Positions 27,139-35,899 of a DNA stretch of 64,000 nucleotides are shown here, in pieces. The DNA comes from an uncultured Actinomycetes bacterium (GTDB taxonomy: Bacteria > Actinomycetota > Thermoleophilia > Solirubrobacterales > Solirubrobacteraceae), in the NCBI GenBank assembly GCA_937888775.1, contig CALAQT010000146.1, positions 1 to 64,000 on the forward strand, read 5' to 3'. How positions within the stretch are numbered: position 1 is the stretch's first letter; each line of letters opens with the position of its first letter. Under the pieces are notes generated by a model. The model did no database searches and was not told the DNA's origin. It worked only from the letters and a program-made list of their open reading frames with translations. The translations under genes were made by a program, and so were the position numbers.

Positions 27139-27518
27139 GTCCAGAAGTCCTTGACCATCTCGCCGTCGCCGCCTTCGGGACGATCAGCGCCGATAGCGAT
27201 CAGCTCCAGCCCATCAGGGCCACCCTCGAACGCGCGGACCACGCCCGGGGCCACTCTCACCACGTCCCAGCGCCGCAGCTCAACGATGTCGTCGTCCAGG
27301 CGCATCCGGCCGGAGCCCGCGGCGACCACGTAGGCCTCCTCCTGCTCTCGATGACGGTGGCCGTACGGAGCCTTGAAGCCGGGGCCGTAGCGGAAATAGC
27401 TGACCCCCAGGTGCTCCGATTGCATGTGGTTACGGGCAAAGCGGGCCTCGAGGTCGGGGCCGCGGTCGGCCGCCGAGTCCTCGACTTCCATCAAGTTCTT
27501 GATCGTGTAGCCGGGCAT
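27132..27518 (-). CDS. Single-domain cupin protein
   Basis: A 128-aa protein with cupin motif 1, PYGHRHREQEEAYVVAAG (about residues 51-68; HxH and Glu metal ligands), and motif 2 around RRWDVVRVAPGVVRAF. Such small cupins act as sugar isomerases, dioxygenases or sensors; no substrate can be inferred. TAGACT (27525-27530) ends 6 nt before the ATG, a good leaderless-transcript signal. The gene diverges from the frameshifted VOC gene. Confidence 0.8.
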   Translation of the reverse strand: MPGYTIKNLMEVEDSAADRGPDLEARFARNHMQSEHLGVSYFRYGPGFKAPYGHRHREQEEAYVVAAGSGRMRLDDDIVELRRWDVVRVAPGVVRAFEGGPDGLELIAIGADRPEGGDGEMVKDFWTD

Positions 27519-27524
27519 GGGGGC

Positions 27525-27530
27525 AGTCTA
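27525..27530 (-). promoter_or_regulatory. -10 box for a leaderless cupin transcript
   Basis: TAGACT on the minus strand, then GCCCCC, then ATG at 27518. Confidence 0.45.
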
Positions 27531-27587
27531 TGCCGATCTTACCTCCCGGCCCTATCTACGCCACCGCCGCGGTGGTAGCGTCGCGCC

Positions 27588-28369
27588 ATGGGAGAACGAA
27601 CGAAATACACACCCGGGACTTTCAGCTGGACCGACCTGACCACCCCCGATCAAGACGCCGCCAAGCGCTTCTATGGTGAGTTGTTCGGCTGGGAGCTGAT
27701 CGACAACCCGGTCGGCGACGGGGTCGTCTACACGACGGCACAGATCGGCGGTAAGGACGTCGCAGCGATCTCGCCGCAGCCCCAGCAACAGCGTGACGCG
27801 GGCGCACCACCGGCGTGGAACAGCTACATCACCGTGGAGAACGCCGACCAGTCCCTGGCGCGCGCCAAACAGCTCGGGGGCACGGTCCATGCGCCGGCGT
27901 TCGACGTCATGACCGTCGGCCGGATGGGCGTGATCCAGGATCCCCATGGCGCGTACTTCCTCGTCTGGGAGCCCAGGGAGCACATCGGCGCCTCGCTGGT
28001 CAACGCGCCCGGAGCGATCTCCTGGAACGAGCTCGCCTCGCCGGATCCCCAGGCCTCGGCCGCCTTCTATGGCGGACTGTTCGGGTGGCAGACGACGGCG
28101 ATGGAGGGGATGGACTTCCCCTACCTGGTGATCCAGAACGCCGATGGTCACAGCAACGGCGGGATTGCTCCAGTGATGCCCCCGGTACCCCGCCGTACTG
28201 GCTCGTGTACTTCGGCTCGGACGACGTCGACGCCGATCTGGCCAAGATCTCCGAGCTCGGCGGGAAGGCGCTGGTCGGGCCGATGGACATCGGCATGGGC
28301 AAGATCGCGGTTGCTCAGGATCCGCAGGGCGCGGTGTTCGCGCTCTTCTCCGGGGATTTCGACGACTGA
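27588..28369 (+). pseudogene. Two-domain VOC protein with a -1 frameshift
   Basis: Two glyoxalase-like modules: the first opens FSWTDLTTPDQDAAKRFYGELFGW and the second ISWNELASPDPQASAAFYGGLFGW. The reading frame from ATG 27588 fails at 28179-28185 (C5G2 run), where one base is missing relative to the expected PPGTPPYWLVYFG. After the shift the correct C-terminus continues in another frame to 28369 (ending LFSGDFDD). Unshifted translation ends at 28412 with a nonsense tail and loses the last part of domain 2. It could be a real inactivating mutation or a homopolymer sequencing error. TAGCGT (27576-27581) 6 nt before the ATG marks a leaderless start. Confidence 0.8.
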
Positions 28370-28407
28370 CCGCCGGCGGCGACCGACGGCAGCCCAAGCG
28401 CCCCCGC

Positions 28408-28413
28408 CATAAT
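28408..28413 (+). promoter_or_regulatory. -10 box for a leaderless lipoprotein transcript
   Basis: CATAAT ends 6 nt before the GTG at 28420. No Shine-Dalgarno is present. Confidence 0.45.
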
Positions 28414-28419
28414 CGGGTC

Positions 28420-29208
28420 GTGCGATCACGCGGAACCGCGACGCTCGCGCTGCTCATGCTGCTGGCGCTGCTGAGCGTGGGCTGCGGTCAACAGGGCGCC
28501 TCAACGCCGGCTCCAAGCCCGCTTCTCAGCACCGCGCACAACACCGGGGCGGGCTCAGCGCGGAGCACCGGGGGGAGCGCAGCGCAGAACGCCGGAGCCG
28601 TGCCTCGCGCCCACCCGCAGGCGATCGACCCGGTGGCCGGGGCCGCCAACCCGCCGGGCGCCGCCTCATCGGTCCCGTCCGAGGTGAGCGTTGGTCCCTC
28701 CGGCACCGGCTCGGATGGCCCGCTCGCCCGGCCGGTGTCCGAGACCCAGGTTCGCCAGGAGCTAGCCCAGAGTGGCATGTCAGCCAGTCCAAACCAGGCG
28801 ACGTTGACGCCGAACGGGCTGGCGGTGGCGCCGATCGATGCGCCGACGGCGGTTCAGGAGGTGATCGCCGCGGGCAACGAGATCGCCCGCCTCCCGTATC
28901 GGTACGGCGGAGGCCACGTGACCTACGAGGACACCGCGTATGACTGCTCGGGCTCGATCAGCTTTGTGTTCGAAGCCGCCCACCTGCTGAGCGGCTCTGT
29001 CGTGTCAGGCCAGCTCAAGAATTGGGGGCAGTCCGGCCCCGGCAAGTGGATCACCGTGTTCGCCAACGCCGGGCACACGTTCATGTACGTGGCCGGGCTG
29101 CGGTTCGACACGGTCGCGCTGGCCGAGACCGGATCGCGCTGGTCAGACCGTTCCGCCGACGAGCCGGACCTGAGCACGTTCGCCGTCCGCCATCCGCCCG
29201 GGCTGTAG
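28420..29208 (+). CDS. NlpC/P60-like lipoprotein
   Basis: A lipoprotein signal (LLALLSVGC, lipid-modified Cys about residue 22) is followed by a long Ser/Ala/Gly/Pro linker to about residue 140. The C-terminal domain has YDCSGSISF (nucleophile Cys about 176) and GHTFMYVAG (His about 219), matching the papain-like NlpC/P60 pattern of cell-wall endopeptidases. The third polar residue is not obvious. It probably cleaves or binds peptidoglycan outside the membrane. The 3' end of the gene forms the first copy of a 19-bp tandem repeat. Confidence 0.75.
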   Translation: MRSRGTATLALLMLLALLSVGCGQQGASTPAPSPLLSTAHNTGAGSARSTGGSAAQNAGAVPRAHPQAIDPVAGAANPPGAASSVPSEVSVGPSGTGSDGPLARPVSETQVRQELAQSGMSASPNQATLTPNGLAVAPIDAPTAVQEVIAAGNEIARLPYRYGGGHVTYEDTAYDCSGSISFVFEAAHLLSGSVVSGQLKNWGQSGPGKWITVFANAGHTFMYVAGLRFDTVALAETGSRWSDRSADEPDLSTFAVRHPPGL

Positions 29209-29349
29209 GCGCTACCCGTCCGCCATCCTCCCGCGCGTCCGCCACCCGCCCGCGCGTCCGCCACCCGCCCGCGCGTCCGCCATCCTCCCGCGCGTCCGCC
29301 ATCCTCCCGCGCGGCCGCCACCCGCCCGTGCGTCCGCCACCCGCCCGGG
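29184..29349. repeat. 19-bp minisatellite derived from the lipoprotein gene's 3' end
   Basis: Seven head-to-tail copies (starts 29217, 29236, 29255, 29274, 29293, 29312, 29331) of CGTCCGCCAYCCKCCCGSG. A further copy lies at 29184-29202 inside the lipoprotein gene. The sequence after the gene copy (CTGTAGGCGCTA) recurs after the last copy as CTGTGGGCGCTA, so the array arose inside a duplicated gene end. Confidence 0.9.
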
Positions 29350-29358
29350 CTGTGGGCG

Positions 29359-30275
29359 CTAGCCGGGCGCCGGGGTCTGCTCGGCCCTGAAGTCCAGCAG
29401 CAGGTCGGTGAAGCGCGCCGCTGCCTCCACCTGGGGGCAGTGCCCGATCCCCGGCAGCAGCTCCAGCCGCGAACCGGGCACCGCGTCGAGCACCCGTTTG
29501 GCGCCGCGCCAGAAGACGATCCGGTCTCGATCGCCCCAGACCAGCAGCACGGGCACCGAGATCTGCTCCAGGCGGTAGGGCTGGCGGAGCTCGGGGGACC
29601 AGGCGATGCGCCGTATCCAGGTAGTGCGCGACGCGGGCACGGCGACGGTGATGCCAGGTGAAGGCGGAGATCACAGCGGGCTCGACCGAGCCCGGCGAGT
29701 GAAACGCCAGTTGCCGGTAGAGCCGGGCCACCGCGGCACGGAGCACGACGGCGGGCACCGGCGTCGGCAGCGCCAGCAGCGAGCGCAGCAGGGGATCGCG
29801 CTGGACCAGATGCAGCAGACGGCTCATCTCCAGCCCGGCCGGCGCGGCGCCCAGCACGCCGGCCAGCCGGTCGCCGTGGCGTTCGGCCAAGCGCAGCGCG
29901 ATGCAGCCACCCAGCGAATTACCCACGGCGAGGACGGCCTGGCGCGGCCGGCCGGCCGGCCGCGTAGCGCATCGCCGCCAGCGTGAACTCGTCAAGCTGG
30001 GGCAGGATGGGGTCGGCTCCGAGGCGATCGGCGGCGCCGAAGCCGGGCAGGTCGACTGCCAGCGCGCGCTGCCCCCGCCGCGCCAGCAGAGCCAGCGTCT
30101 GACGCCAGGTGTCGGCGCTGTCGGCGTATCCGTGCAACAGCAGGATCGGCACTCCCCGGCCCTCCAGCTCCAACACCCGGGTCTGATAGCCCGCCAGCGT
30201 CAGCCGGTGCTCGAACAACGGCTGGATCATGCTCTTGCGGGGGCCGCGCCCCGCAATCGGCGCAGCGGCGGTCAC
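29359..30275 (-). pseudogene. Alpha/beta hydrolase with two frameshifts
   Basis: The pieces lie in three frames. N-terminal piece (from GTG 30275): VPILLLHGYADSADTW, the oxyanion-hole region, up to about 29960. Middle piece: AVLAVGNSLGGCIALRLAERHG, with the nucleophile serine, down to about 29645. C-terminal piece: VPVLLVWGDRDRIVFW (Asp) and LPGIGHCPQ (His). Both shifts are +1 (mod 3). The first coincides with a run of four GGCC units where three would restore frame; the second lies near 29640-29665. All catalytic residues survive, so repair of two small indels would give a normal hydrolase of about 304 aa. The GTG start overlaps the SDR stop as GTGA. Confidence 0.75.
29946..29961. repeat. 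Tetranucleotide run (GGCC)4 at a frameshift
   Basis: Four GGCC units inside the alpha/beta hydrolase gene. Three units would keep the hydrolase frame open across this point. Confidence 0.8.
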
Positions 30276-30964
30276 GCTCGCCCGTAGACCGGGATCGCGG
30301 CGCCACTGATCGGCGCGGAGTCACCGGACAACAGATGCGAGATCACGCCCGCGATCTCGCTGGGCTTGACCCAACGTTCACGATCCGCCTTGGGCATTGA
30401 GCTGCGGTTGGCGGGGGTGTCGATCACGCTGGGCAGGATCACATTACAGCGCACGCCGTCGTCGCGGTACTCGACCGCGACGGCCTTGGCGAACGCAATC
30501 ACGGCGGCCTTTGATGCCGCGTACCCGGCAGCGCCTGAGAACGGCTCCAGCGCCGCCCGCGTACTCACGCACACGATCGACCCTCCCCCGGCCTTCATCA
30601 TCGGCACCAGTGCGGCCTGCGTGACCAGATAGGTCGGACGGAGGTTGAGCCTGAACTGGCGCTCGAATTCGTCGACCCCCGTCTCGTGGATCCGAGCTCC
30701 AGCGGCGAAGCCGCCGACGAGGTTGACCGTCCCGCCCAGCGGCGGGGCGCCGTCAGCGATCGCGGCCGCGATCACCGCTTGTACGGCGTCGGGATCGAAC
30801 AGATCGGCCTGCACCAGCTCCAAACCGTCGCGGGGCGCGACTCGTTTGAGCTCCTGCTCGGCGACCCACGGGACGACCACGCGCCAGCCGTCGTCGAGCA
30901 GACGCGCGACAACCGCGGAACCAAGCCCGCCGGTACCTCCGGTGACGATTGCGCTGCGTTTCAT
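30272..30964 (-). CDS. Short-chain dehydrogenase/reductase
   Basis: NAD(P)-dependent oxidoreductase of the classical SDR type. TGGTGGLGSAVV (about residues 8-19) is the cofactor glycine motif, VNLVGG stands for the NNAG strand, and GYAASKAAV holds the YxxxK pair with an upstream CVSTRA serine. It has 230 aa and a normal C-terminus. The substrate is unknown. It overlaps the damaged hydrolase gene by 4 nt, so the two were one operon. Confidence 0.88.
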   Translation of the reverse strand: MKRSAIVTGGTGGLGSAVVARLLDDGWRVVVPWVAEQELKRVAPRDGLELVQADLFDPDAVQAVIAAAIADGAPPLGGTVNLVGGFAAGARIHETGVDEFERQFRLNLRPTYLVTQAALVPMMKAGGGSIVCVSTRAALEPFSGAAGYAASKAAVIAFAKAVAVEYRDDGVRCNVILPSVIDTPANRSSMPKADRERWVKPSEIAGVISHLLSGDSAPISGAAIPVYGRA

Positions 30965-31003
30965 CTATCTGCTGTCCGCACCCCACTTTATCTTCGCTAC
31001 GCG

Positions 31004-31975
31004 ATGAAAGTCCGGCAATTTGCAGAAGGATGCGATGTCGCCCAAGCGCTGCTGGTTCGCGACGTGCAGCGACATCGGCGCCGCGACGGGCGTGAGTTCC
31101 TGCGCCTGACCGTGGGCGATCGGACCGGCAGCGTGGCCGCGATCGTATCCGATCGCGTCGAGGAAGCCCACGAGCTTTGCCGCCCCGGCCGCGTGGTCCA
31201 CCTCAGCGCCAGCTACTCCGTGCACGTCCGCTTCGGTCCTGAGTTGGTGGTCAGGAGCATCCGCACCGCCGACGCGCACGAATACGTCCGTGATGACCTG
31301 ATCGACGGGCCGATACGCAACGCCGAGCAGATGGAGTGCGATCTGCGGGAGCTGATCGCCACCGTCCAGGAACGCCACCTGCGGCGACTGCTGGAGCTCG
31401 TGTTCGGCGAGAGCTCACCGACGTGGCTGCGCTACCGGGACGCGCCGGCCGCCAAGCGCTATCACCAGGCCTACCGCCACGGACTGCTGGAGCACAGCCT
31501 GACCGTCGCCCAGGCCGTCGGCGCGATCTCGGCCACCTTCCCTGGGATCGACCGCGACGTAGCAGTCACCGGCGCGCTGCTGCACGACATCGGCAAGCTC
31601 GAGGCCTACGAGCTGAACGACGATGCGATCTCGATGTCCGATCCCGGGCGACTGTACGGCGAGATTCCGCTCGGCTACTACCGCGTGCGGCGCGAGATCG
31701 AGCAGCTGGACGGGTTCCCGCCCGGGCTTGAGCAGGCGCTCCTGCACATCATCCTCAGTCATCACGGCTCGCTCGAGCACGGCAGCCCGGTGATCCCGTG
31801 TACGCGCGAAGCGACGCTAGTGCACATGATTGACAACCTCGGTGGGCGACTGGGCAGCTTCGACCGGCTTGAGAGGGAGCTCCCATCCGGAGCGCAGTGG
31901 TCGCCCTATGACAAGGGGATCGGCGGCGGCGCCTACTTCGCCACCGCACCCCTGCAGGAGCGCCGGGCCGCGTAG
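31004..31975 (+). CDS. YhaM-like 3'-5' exoribonuclease (OB fold plus HD domain)
   Basis: The N-terminal OB-fold (about residues 12-95: FLRLTVGDRTGSVAAIV) is of the nucleic-acid-binding type. It is followed by a metal-dependent HD domain with YRHGLLEHSLTV and LLHDIGKLEAY, then LHIILSHHGSLEHGSP. This arrangement and the 323-aa length match YhaM/CBF1-type exonucleases acting on RNA and ssDNA. The ATG at 31004 is preceded by TATCTT (30989-30994) 9 nt upstream; longer reading would overlap the divergent SDR gene. Confidence 0.88.
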   Translation: MKVRQFAEGCDVAQALLVRDVQRHRRRDGREFLRLTVGDRTGSVAAIVSDRVEEAHELCRPGRVVHLSASYSVHVRFGPELVVRSIRTADAHEYVRDDLIDGPIRNAEQMECDLRELIATVQERHLRRLLELVFGESSPTWLRYRDAPAAKRYHQAYRHGLLEHSLTVAQAVGAISATFPGIDRDVAVTGALLHDIGKLEAYELNDDAISMSDPGRLYGEIPLGYYRVRREIEQLDGFPPGLEQALLHIILSHHGSLEHGSPVIPCTREATLVHMIDNLGGRLGSFDRLERELPSGAQWSPYDKGIGGGAYFATAPLQERRAA

Positions 31976-31996
31976 GGGCAGAGTTGACGCTGAGGT

Positions 31997-32014
31997 TCGG
32001 ATCTTCTGATCCGA
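31997..32014. terminator. Small hairpin after the YhaM-like gene
   Basis: TCGGATC, TTCT, GATCCGA: a perfect 7-bp stem 21 bp past the stop. There is no T-run, so this is a weak terminator candidate. Confidence 0.35.
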
Positions 32015-32119
32015 GGTGTAACAGTTTCGCCACGCGACCGGCAAATATGCGCAAATAGCGCACGTCCACATCCGGACCCAAGGCGTGCGATATCGGTCCG
32101 CGTCTACAGTTGGTCGTGG

Positions 32120-34231
32120 ATGGCCAAGGACACCGAGAAGCTCATCCGCCAGCTGTCACTGATCTCCTACCTGATGGCCGAGCGCCGTCCGGTGACCGCA
32201 CCGGAGATCCGGCGCGACGTGGAGGGCTATAGCGTGATGAACGAGGACGCGTTTGCGCGGCGCTTCTACGCTGACCGCTCCGAGCTCGAGGCGTTGGGGA
32301 TCGTGCTCTCGATCGAGAAGCCGGTCGACGGGCTGGTCGAGCAGGAGAACTATTCGCTGCCGCCGGAGAACTTCCACCTGCCGCCGATCGAGTTCTCAGA
32401 CCAGGAGCTGGCCGCGCTGCGCACCGCGCTGCAGTTGCTCGACGGCGAGTTCGCCTACGCCGAGCCACTGCGCCTGGCTCTCCAGCAGATCTCCTGGGGG
32501 CGCCCGAGTCCGCTCAACGCCCCGGAGCAGAACACGGTCGCTCTCGGGATCACCGGATCGGCCGGAGGGCACGATGTCTCACAGCGTCTGGCCAAGATCG
32601 AGACCGCGATCTTCCGCCGCAAGACGATCGTATTCGACTACTACACGATGCAGCGCGACGAGGTCGGCGCGCGCCGCGTGGATCCCTACCAGCTGCTGTT
32701 CCAGGGCGGCCAGTTCTACGTGGTCGGGCGCTCGCACGAACGGGGCGCGATCCGGGTCTTCCGGCTCTCCCGGATCCGGGGCAAGGTTGGTTACGCGACC
32801 AAGGCCGAGCACGACTTCCAGCGCCCGGCGAATTTCGATCCGCGGGCCTATGCCAACCGCATCGACTGGCAGTTCGGGGAGCCGGTGGACACCGCCGAAG
32901 TCTGGATCGGCCATCGGATCGCCTGGCAGATCGAGCGCCACTTTGGACGCTACGGCCAGATGCGCGCGGTCGGAGCTGAGGGCGACCGGATCTTCTCGAC
33001 CCCCTACGCCAACCAGCGCCAGCTGATCGCCTGGGTCCTAGGGCTCGGCGAGCACGCGCGGGTCGCCGGACCGCAGGAGCTGCTGGACGAGTTGCGTGAG
33101 CGCGTCGGGCTGCTGATCGAGCGGCACACCGGCGAGCCGCAGACCCTGGATCAGTCCGAACCGCCGAGCGCCGGCGCCGAAGGCGCGGGTGCCTCGGTAC
33201 GCGACCGCTACGTTGACGCTGTCGAGGTCGAGGAGGGCAACGGGCACCGCCCGGAGGCCGCGATCCGACCGGAGCGGTTCGCGCGGCTGGTCACACTCGC
33301 CAGCATCCTGATCGACGCCGGCCGCGCCGGACGACCGCTTGATGCCGACGGCCTGTGCAAGGCGCTCAACGTTTCAGATCAGGAACTGCGCGAGGACATC
33401 TCGGTGCTCAACGTGGTCAACTTCGGCGCCGGGACCTACGTGCTGTACGCGGAGATCGGCCCGGACGGGACGATCGAGGTCGATCCGGAGCCCTACGGCG
33501 ACTCGTTCGCCCGGCCGGCGCGGCTGCTGCCGGTCGAGGCCAAGGCGCTGGTGGCGGCAATCGATCTGATCGGCGAGCACATCCCCGAGGGGTCGCTCAC
33601 CTCGGTGCGCCAGAAGGTCGTCACGGCACTCGGAGAGGATCCGGTCCACGGCGGCCTGCAGGTGGCAACGCCCGGAGGCGACGATGCCGAGATCGCCGCA
33701 GTGGTCTCCCGCGCGATCTCAGGCCGGCGGCTGCTCTCGTTCGAGTACTACAAGGAGAACGAGGATGAGTTCACCAGCCGGCTGGTGGAGCCCTACGCGC
33801 TGATCAACGGACGCGAGGGGTGGTACGTGGCGAGCTTTGACCCGACGCGGGAGAGCGTGCGCCACTTTCGGCTCGATCGGATCAAGTCCGCGACCGTCAC
33901 CGAGGAGCGCTTCGAACCGCGCCCGGACGTCGACCCGGCGGCTGATGTGGATGGCTGGCCCAGGACCGGCGAGGTACCGGCGTCGCGGCGCGCCCAGGTC
34001 TGGGTCTCCCCGGAGCGTGCGCGCTGGGCCCGGGAGGAACGCACCGTGATCGGCGAGCTTGCCGACGGATCGGTGATCGTCGATCTGGGGTTCGCGGGCG
34101 TCGACTGGCTCGTACGCGAGGTTCTCAAGGAGGCCGGCGACGCCGTGGTCCTGGCTCCCGCCGACGCGCGCGTCGCGGTCCGAGAGGCCGCCGAGGCGAT
34201 CGGCGCCGGGGCGCAGCTCGTCTTCCGCTAG
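32120..34231 (+). CDS. pafBC: Fused PafB-PafC transcription regulator (two WYL domains)
   Basis: A 703-aa tandem of two helix-turn-helix plus WYL units. Unit 1: HTH about residues 1-70, WYL around RKTIVFDYYTMQRDE to FRLSRIRG (about 170-235). Unit 2: HTH about 385-440, WYL around RRLLSFEYYKENEDE to HFRLDRIKS (about 535-595). In mycobacteria the separate PafB and PafC proteins form a heterodimer that activates LexA-independent DNA-damage genes. Fusion into one chain is known in some actinobacteria. Here no pup or proteasome gene adjoins. TACAGT (32105-32110) lies 9 nt before the ATG. DNA-damage control would suit the repair genes at 8-15 kb, but no link is shown. Confidence 0.85.
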   Translation: MAKDTEKLIRQLSLISYLMAERRPVTAPEIRRDVEGYSVMNEDAFARRFYADRSELEALGIVLSIEKPVDGLVEQENYSLPPENFHLPPIEFSDQELAALRTALQLLDGEFAYAEPLRLALQQISWGRPSPLNAPEQNTVALGITGSAGGHDVSQRLAKIETAIFRRKTIVFDYYTMQRDEVGARRVDPYQLLFQGGQFYVVGRSHERGAIRVFRLSRIRGKVGYATKAEHDFQRPANFDPRAYANRIDWQFGEPVDTAEVWIGHRIAWQIERHFGRYGQMRAVGAEGDRIFSTPYANQRQLIAWVLGLGEHARVAGPQELLDELRERVGLLIERHTGEPQTLDQSEPPSAGAEGAGASVRDRYVDAVEVEEGNGHRPEAAIRPERFARLVTLASILIDAGRAGRPLDADGLCKALNVSDQELREDISVLNVVNFGAGTYVLYAEIGPDGTIEVDPEPYGDSFARPARLLPVEAKALVAAIDLIGEHIPEGSLTSVRQKVVTALGEDPVHGGLQVATPGGDDAEIAAVVSRAISGRRLLSFEYYKENEDEFTSRLVEPYALINGREGWYVASFDPTRESVRHFRLDRIKSATVTEERFEPRPDVDPAADVDGWPRTGEVPASRRAQVWVSPERARWAREERTVIGELADGSVIVDLGFAGVDWLVREVLKEAGDAVVLAPADARVAVREAAEAIGAGAQLVFR

Positions 34232-34253
34232 TCACGAGCCCAGAGCCGCCGCT

Positions 34254-34727
34254 TTGAGCCGTCGCGATCAGATCAGGATGACCCCGCCGGAGGCAGCGGC
34301 GTTCCTGGAACAGCAGCGCGTCGTGATTTGCGCCACGAACGGCCCGCGCGGCTGGCCACACCTAATGCCACTCTGGTACGTGGTCCGCGACGGTGAGATC
34401 TGGGCCTGGACTTACGCCAAGTCCCAGAAGGTGCGAAACCTCAAACGCGATCCGCGCGCGACGCTCCAGGTGGAATCCGGCGAGCTCTACCAGGAGCTGC
34501 GGGGCGTGATGATCGAAGCCCGGGCCCATGTCCATCGTGACCCTGAGCTCGTGGCGGCGCTCGGGGCCGAGCTGCTGACCCGCTATGGAGGCGGACCGGA
34601 CGGAGGGGGGGATGGGGACGGGTTCACGGAGGCCGTGCGCGCTCAGGCGGCCAAGCGCGTCGCACTCCAGTTCGTCGCCGGACGGACCACGAGCTGGGAT
34701 CACGGCAAGCTCGGCGGCACTTACTAA
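34254..34727 (+). CDS. PPOX-class (pyridoxamine-phosphate-oxidase-like) flavin or F420 protein
   Basis: A split-barrel protein of 157 aa. Typical segments are RVVICATNGPRGWPHLMPLWYV (about residues 22-43), KVRNLKRDPRATLQVE and the C-terminal VALQFVAGRTTSWDHGKL. Actinobacterial relatives bind F420 or FMN and act as oxidoreductases. The TTG at 34254 gives MSRRDQIRM, the usual start of this group; ATG 34278 would cut it. It lies 22 nt behind pafBC and may be co-transcribed. Confidence 0.78.
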   Translation: MSRRDQIRMTPPEAAAFLEQQRVVICATNGPRGWPHLMPLWYVVRDGEIWAWTYAKSQKVRNLKRDPRATLQVESGELYQELRGVMIEARAHVHRDPELVAALGAELLTRYGGGPDGGGDGDGFTEAVRAQAAKRVALQFVAGRTTSWDHGKLGGTY

Positions 34728-34760
34728 GTGGTCTCCGCCGTATTTGCGGTGGCGACCACT
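34727..34760. terminator. Hairpin after the PPOX gene
   Basis: Outer arms AGTGGTC / GACCACT (7 bp) and inner arms CCGC / GCGG, beginning at the last base of the stop codon. It lies between the PPOX gene and rmlA. Confidence 0.5.
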
Positions 34761-34816
34761 AAGTGCTCCCCACCACCAGGGCACGCCCGGACCCGCGCCC
34801 AAGTACTCTCGCCGTC

Positions 34817-35890
34817 ATGCAAGCGCTCAAGGGGCTGATCCTGTCCGGTGGCAAAGGCACGCGCCTGCGCCCGATCACGCACACCAGCGCCAAGCAGCTG
34901 GTGCCGGTGGCCAACAAGCCGGTGCTGTTCTATGGCATCGAAGCGATGGCCGCGGCCGGGATCGACCAGGTCGGGATCATCATCGCGCCGGAGACCGGAG
35001 CCGAGATCCGCACCGCCGCCGGCGACGGCTCGCGGTTTGGGGTCAAGCTGACCTACATCGTGCAGGACGAGCCGCTCGGGCTGGCCCACGCGGTGCTGAC
35101 CGCCGAGCCCTTCCTGGGGGACTCGTCGTTTGTCATGTACCTGGGCGACAACCTGCTCCAGGGCGGCATCCACGAGCTGGTGACGGCGTTCCGTGAACAC
35201 GAGCCCGATGCGCTGATCCTGCTCACTCCAGTCGCGGACCCGGAGAATTACGGCGTGGCCGAGCTGCGCGACGGATCGGTCGTGCGCCTGGTGGAGAAAC
35301 CGCCCGAGCCCAAGACGAACCTGGCGCTGGTCGGCGTGTACATGTTCACCTCCGGGGTTCACGACGCCGCCCGAGCGATCGAGCCATCCGAGCGTGGCGA
35401 GCTGGAGATCACCGACGCGATCCAGCGCCTGGTCGACAACGGGCTCCGGGTGGAGGCGCATGTGGTCAAGGGCTGGTGGAAGGACACCGGGCGCCTGGAG
35501 GACATGCTGGCCGCCAACCGCCTGGTGCTCGACACGATCGAGGCGAGCATGCAAGGCGAGCTCGTCGAATCGCAGGTCGACGGCCGCGTGGTCGTAGAGG
35601 CGGGCGCGCGGCTGGAACGTTCGACCGTGCGCGGGCCGGCGATCATCGGCGCCGGGGCTCGGCTGATCGACTCCTACATCGGACCCTACACCGCGATCGG
35701 CGAGGGCTGCCTGATCCAGAACGCCGAGGTCGAGCACTCGATCCTGCTCGCCGGATCATCGGTGCGCGATCTGGCCGGCCGGATGGAATCCTCGCTGCTG
35801 GGGCGCAACGTCAAGATCGGGCGCGATCAGCACCAGCCCCGCGCCTACCGGTTCCTGGTCGGTGACAACTCGGAGATTGGGATCCTCTAG
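34817..35890 (+). CDS. rmlA: Glucose-1-phosphate thymidylyltransferase, long form
   Basis: First step of dTDP-L-rhamnose synthesis: dTTP plus glucose-1-phosphate to dTDP-glucose. LILSGGKGTRLRPIT is the nucleotide-binding signature, with VEKPPEPK further on. The 357-aa protein has a C-terminal left-handed beta-helix of hexapeptide repeats (about residues 250-350), as in the long RmlA subgroup. The ATG at 34817 follows TACTCT (34804-34809) by 7 nt. It is separated by 17 kb from rmlD-rmlB. The stop (TAG) and that of the convergent GNAT gene form the palindrome TAGCGGCCGCTA. Confidence 0.93.
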   Translation: MQALKGLILSGGKGTRLRPITHTSAKQLVPVANKPVLFYGIEAMAAAGIDQVGIIIAPETGAEIRTAAGDGSRFGVKLTYIVQDEPLGLAHAVLTAEPFLGDSSFVMYLGDNLLQGGIHELVTAFREHEPDALILLTPVADPENYGVAELRDGSVVRLVEKPPEPKTNLALVGVYMFTSGVHDAARAIEPSERGELEITDAIQRLVDNGLRVEAHVVKGWWKDTGRLEDMLAANRLVLDTIEASMQGELVESQVDGRVVVEAGARLERSTVRGPAIIGAGARLIDSYIGPYTAIGEGCLIQNAEVEHSILLAGSSVRDLAGRMESSLLGRNVKIGRDQHQPRAYRFLVGDNSEIGIL

Positions 35891-35899
35891 CGGCCGCTA
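35888..35899. repeat. Palindrome TAGCGGCCGCTA holding two convergent stop codons
   Basis: The first three bases are the rmlA stop, and the last three are the GNAT gene's stop on the other strand. Only 6 bp separate them. Confidence 0.6.

Noticed and set aside
29217..29349. CRISPR array
   Set aside because: The 19-bp units are back to back with no spacers. The same applies to the 34-bp and 44-bp arrays; no cas genes are present.
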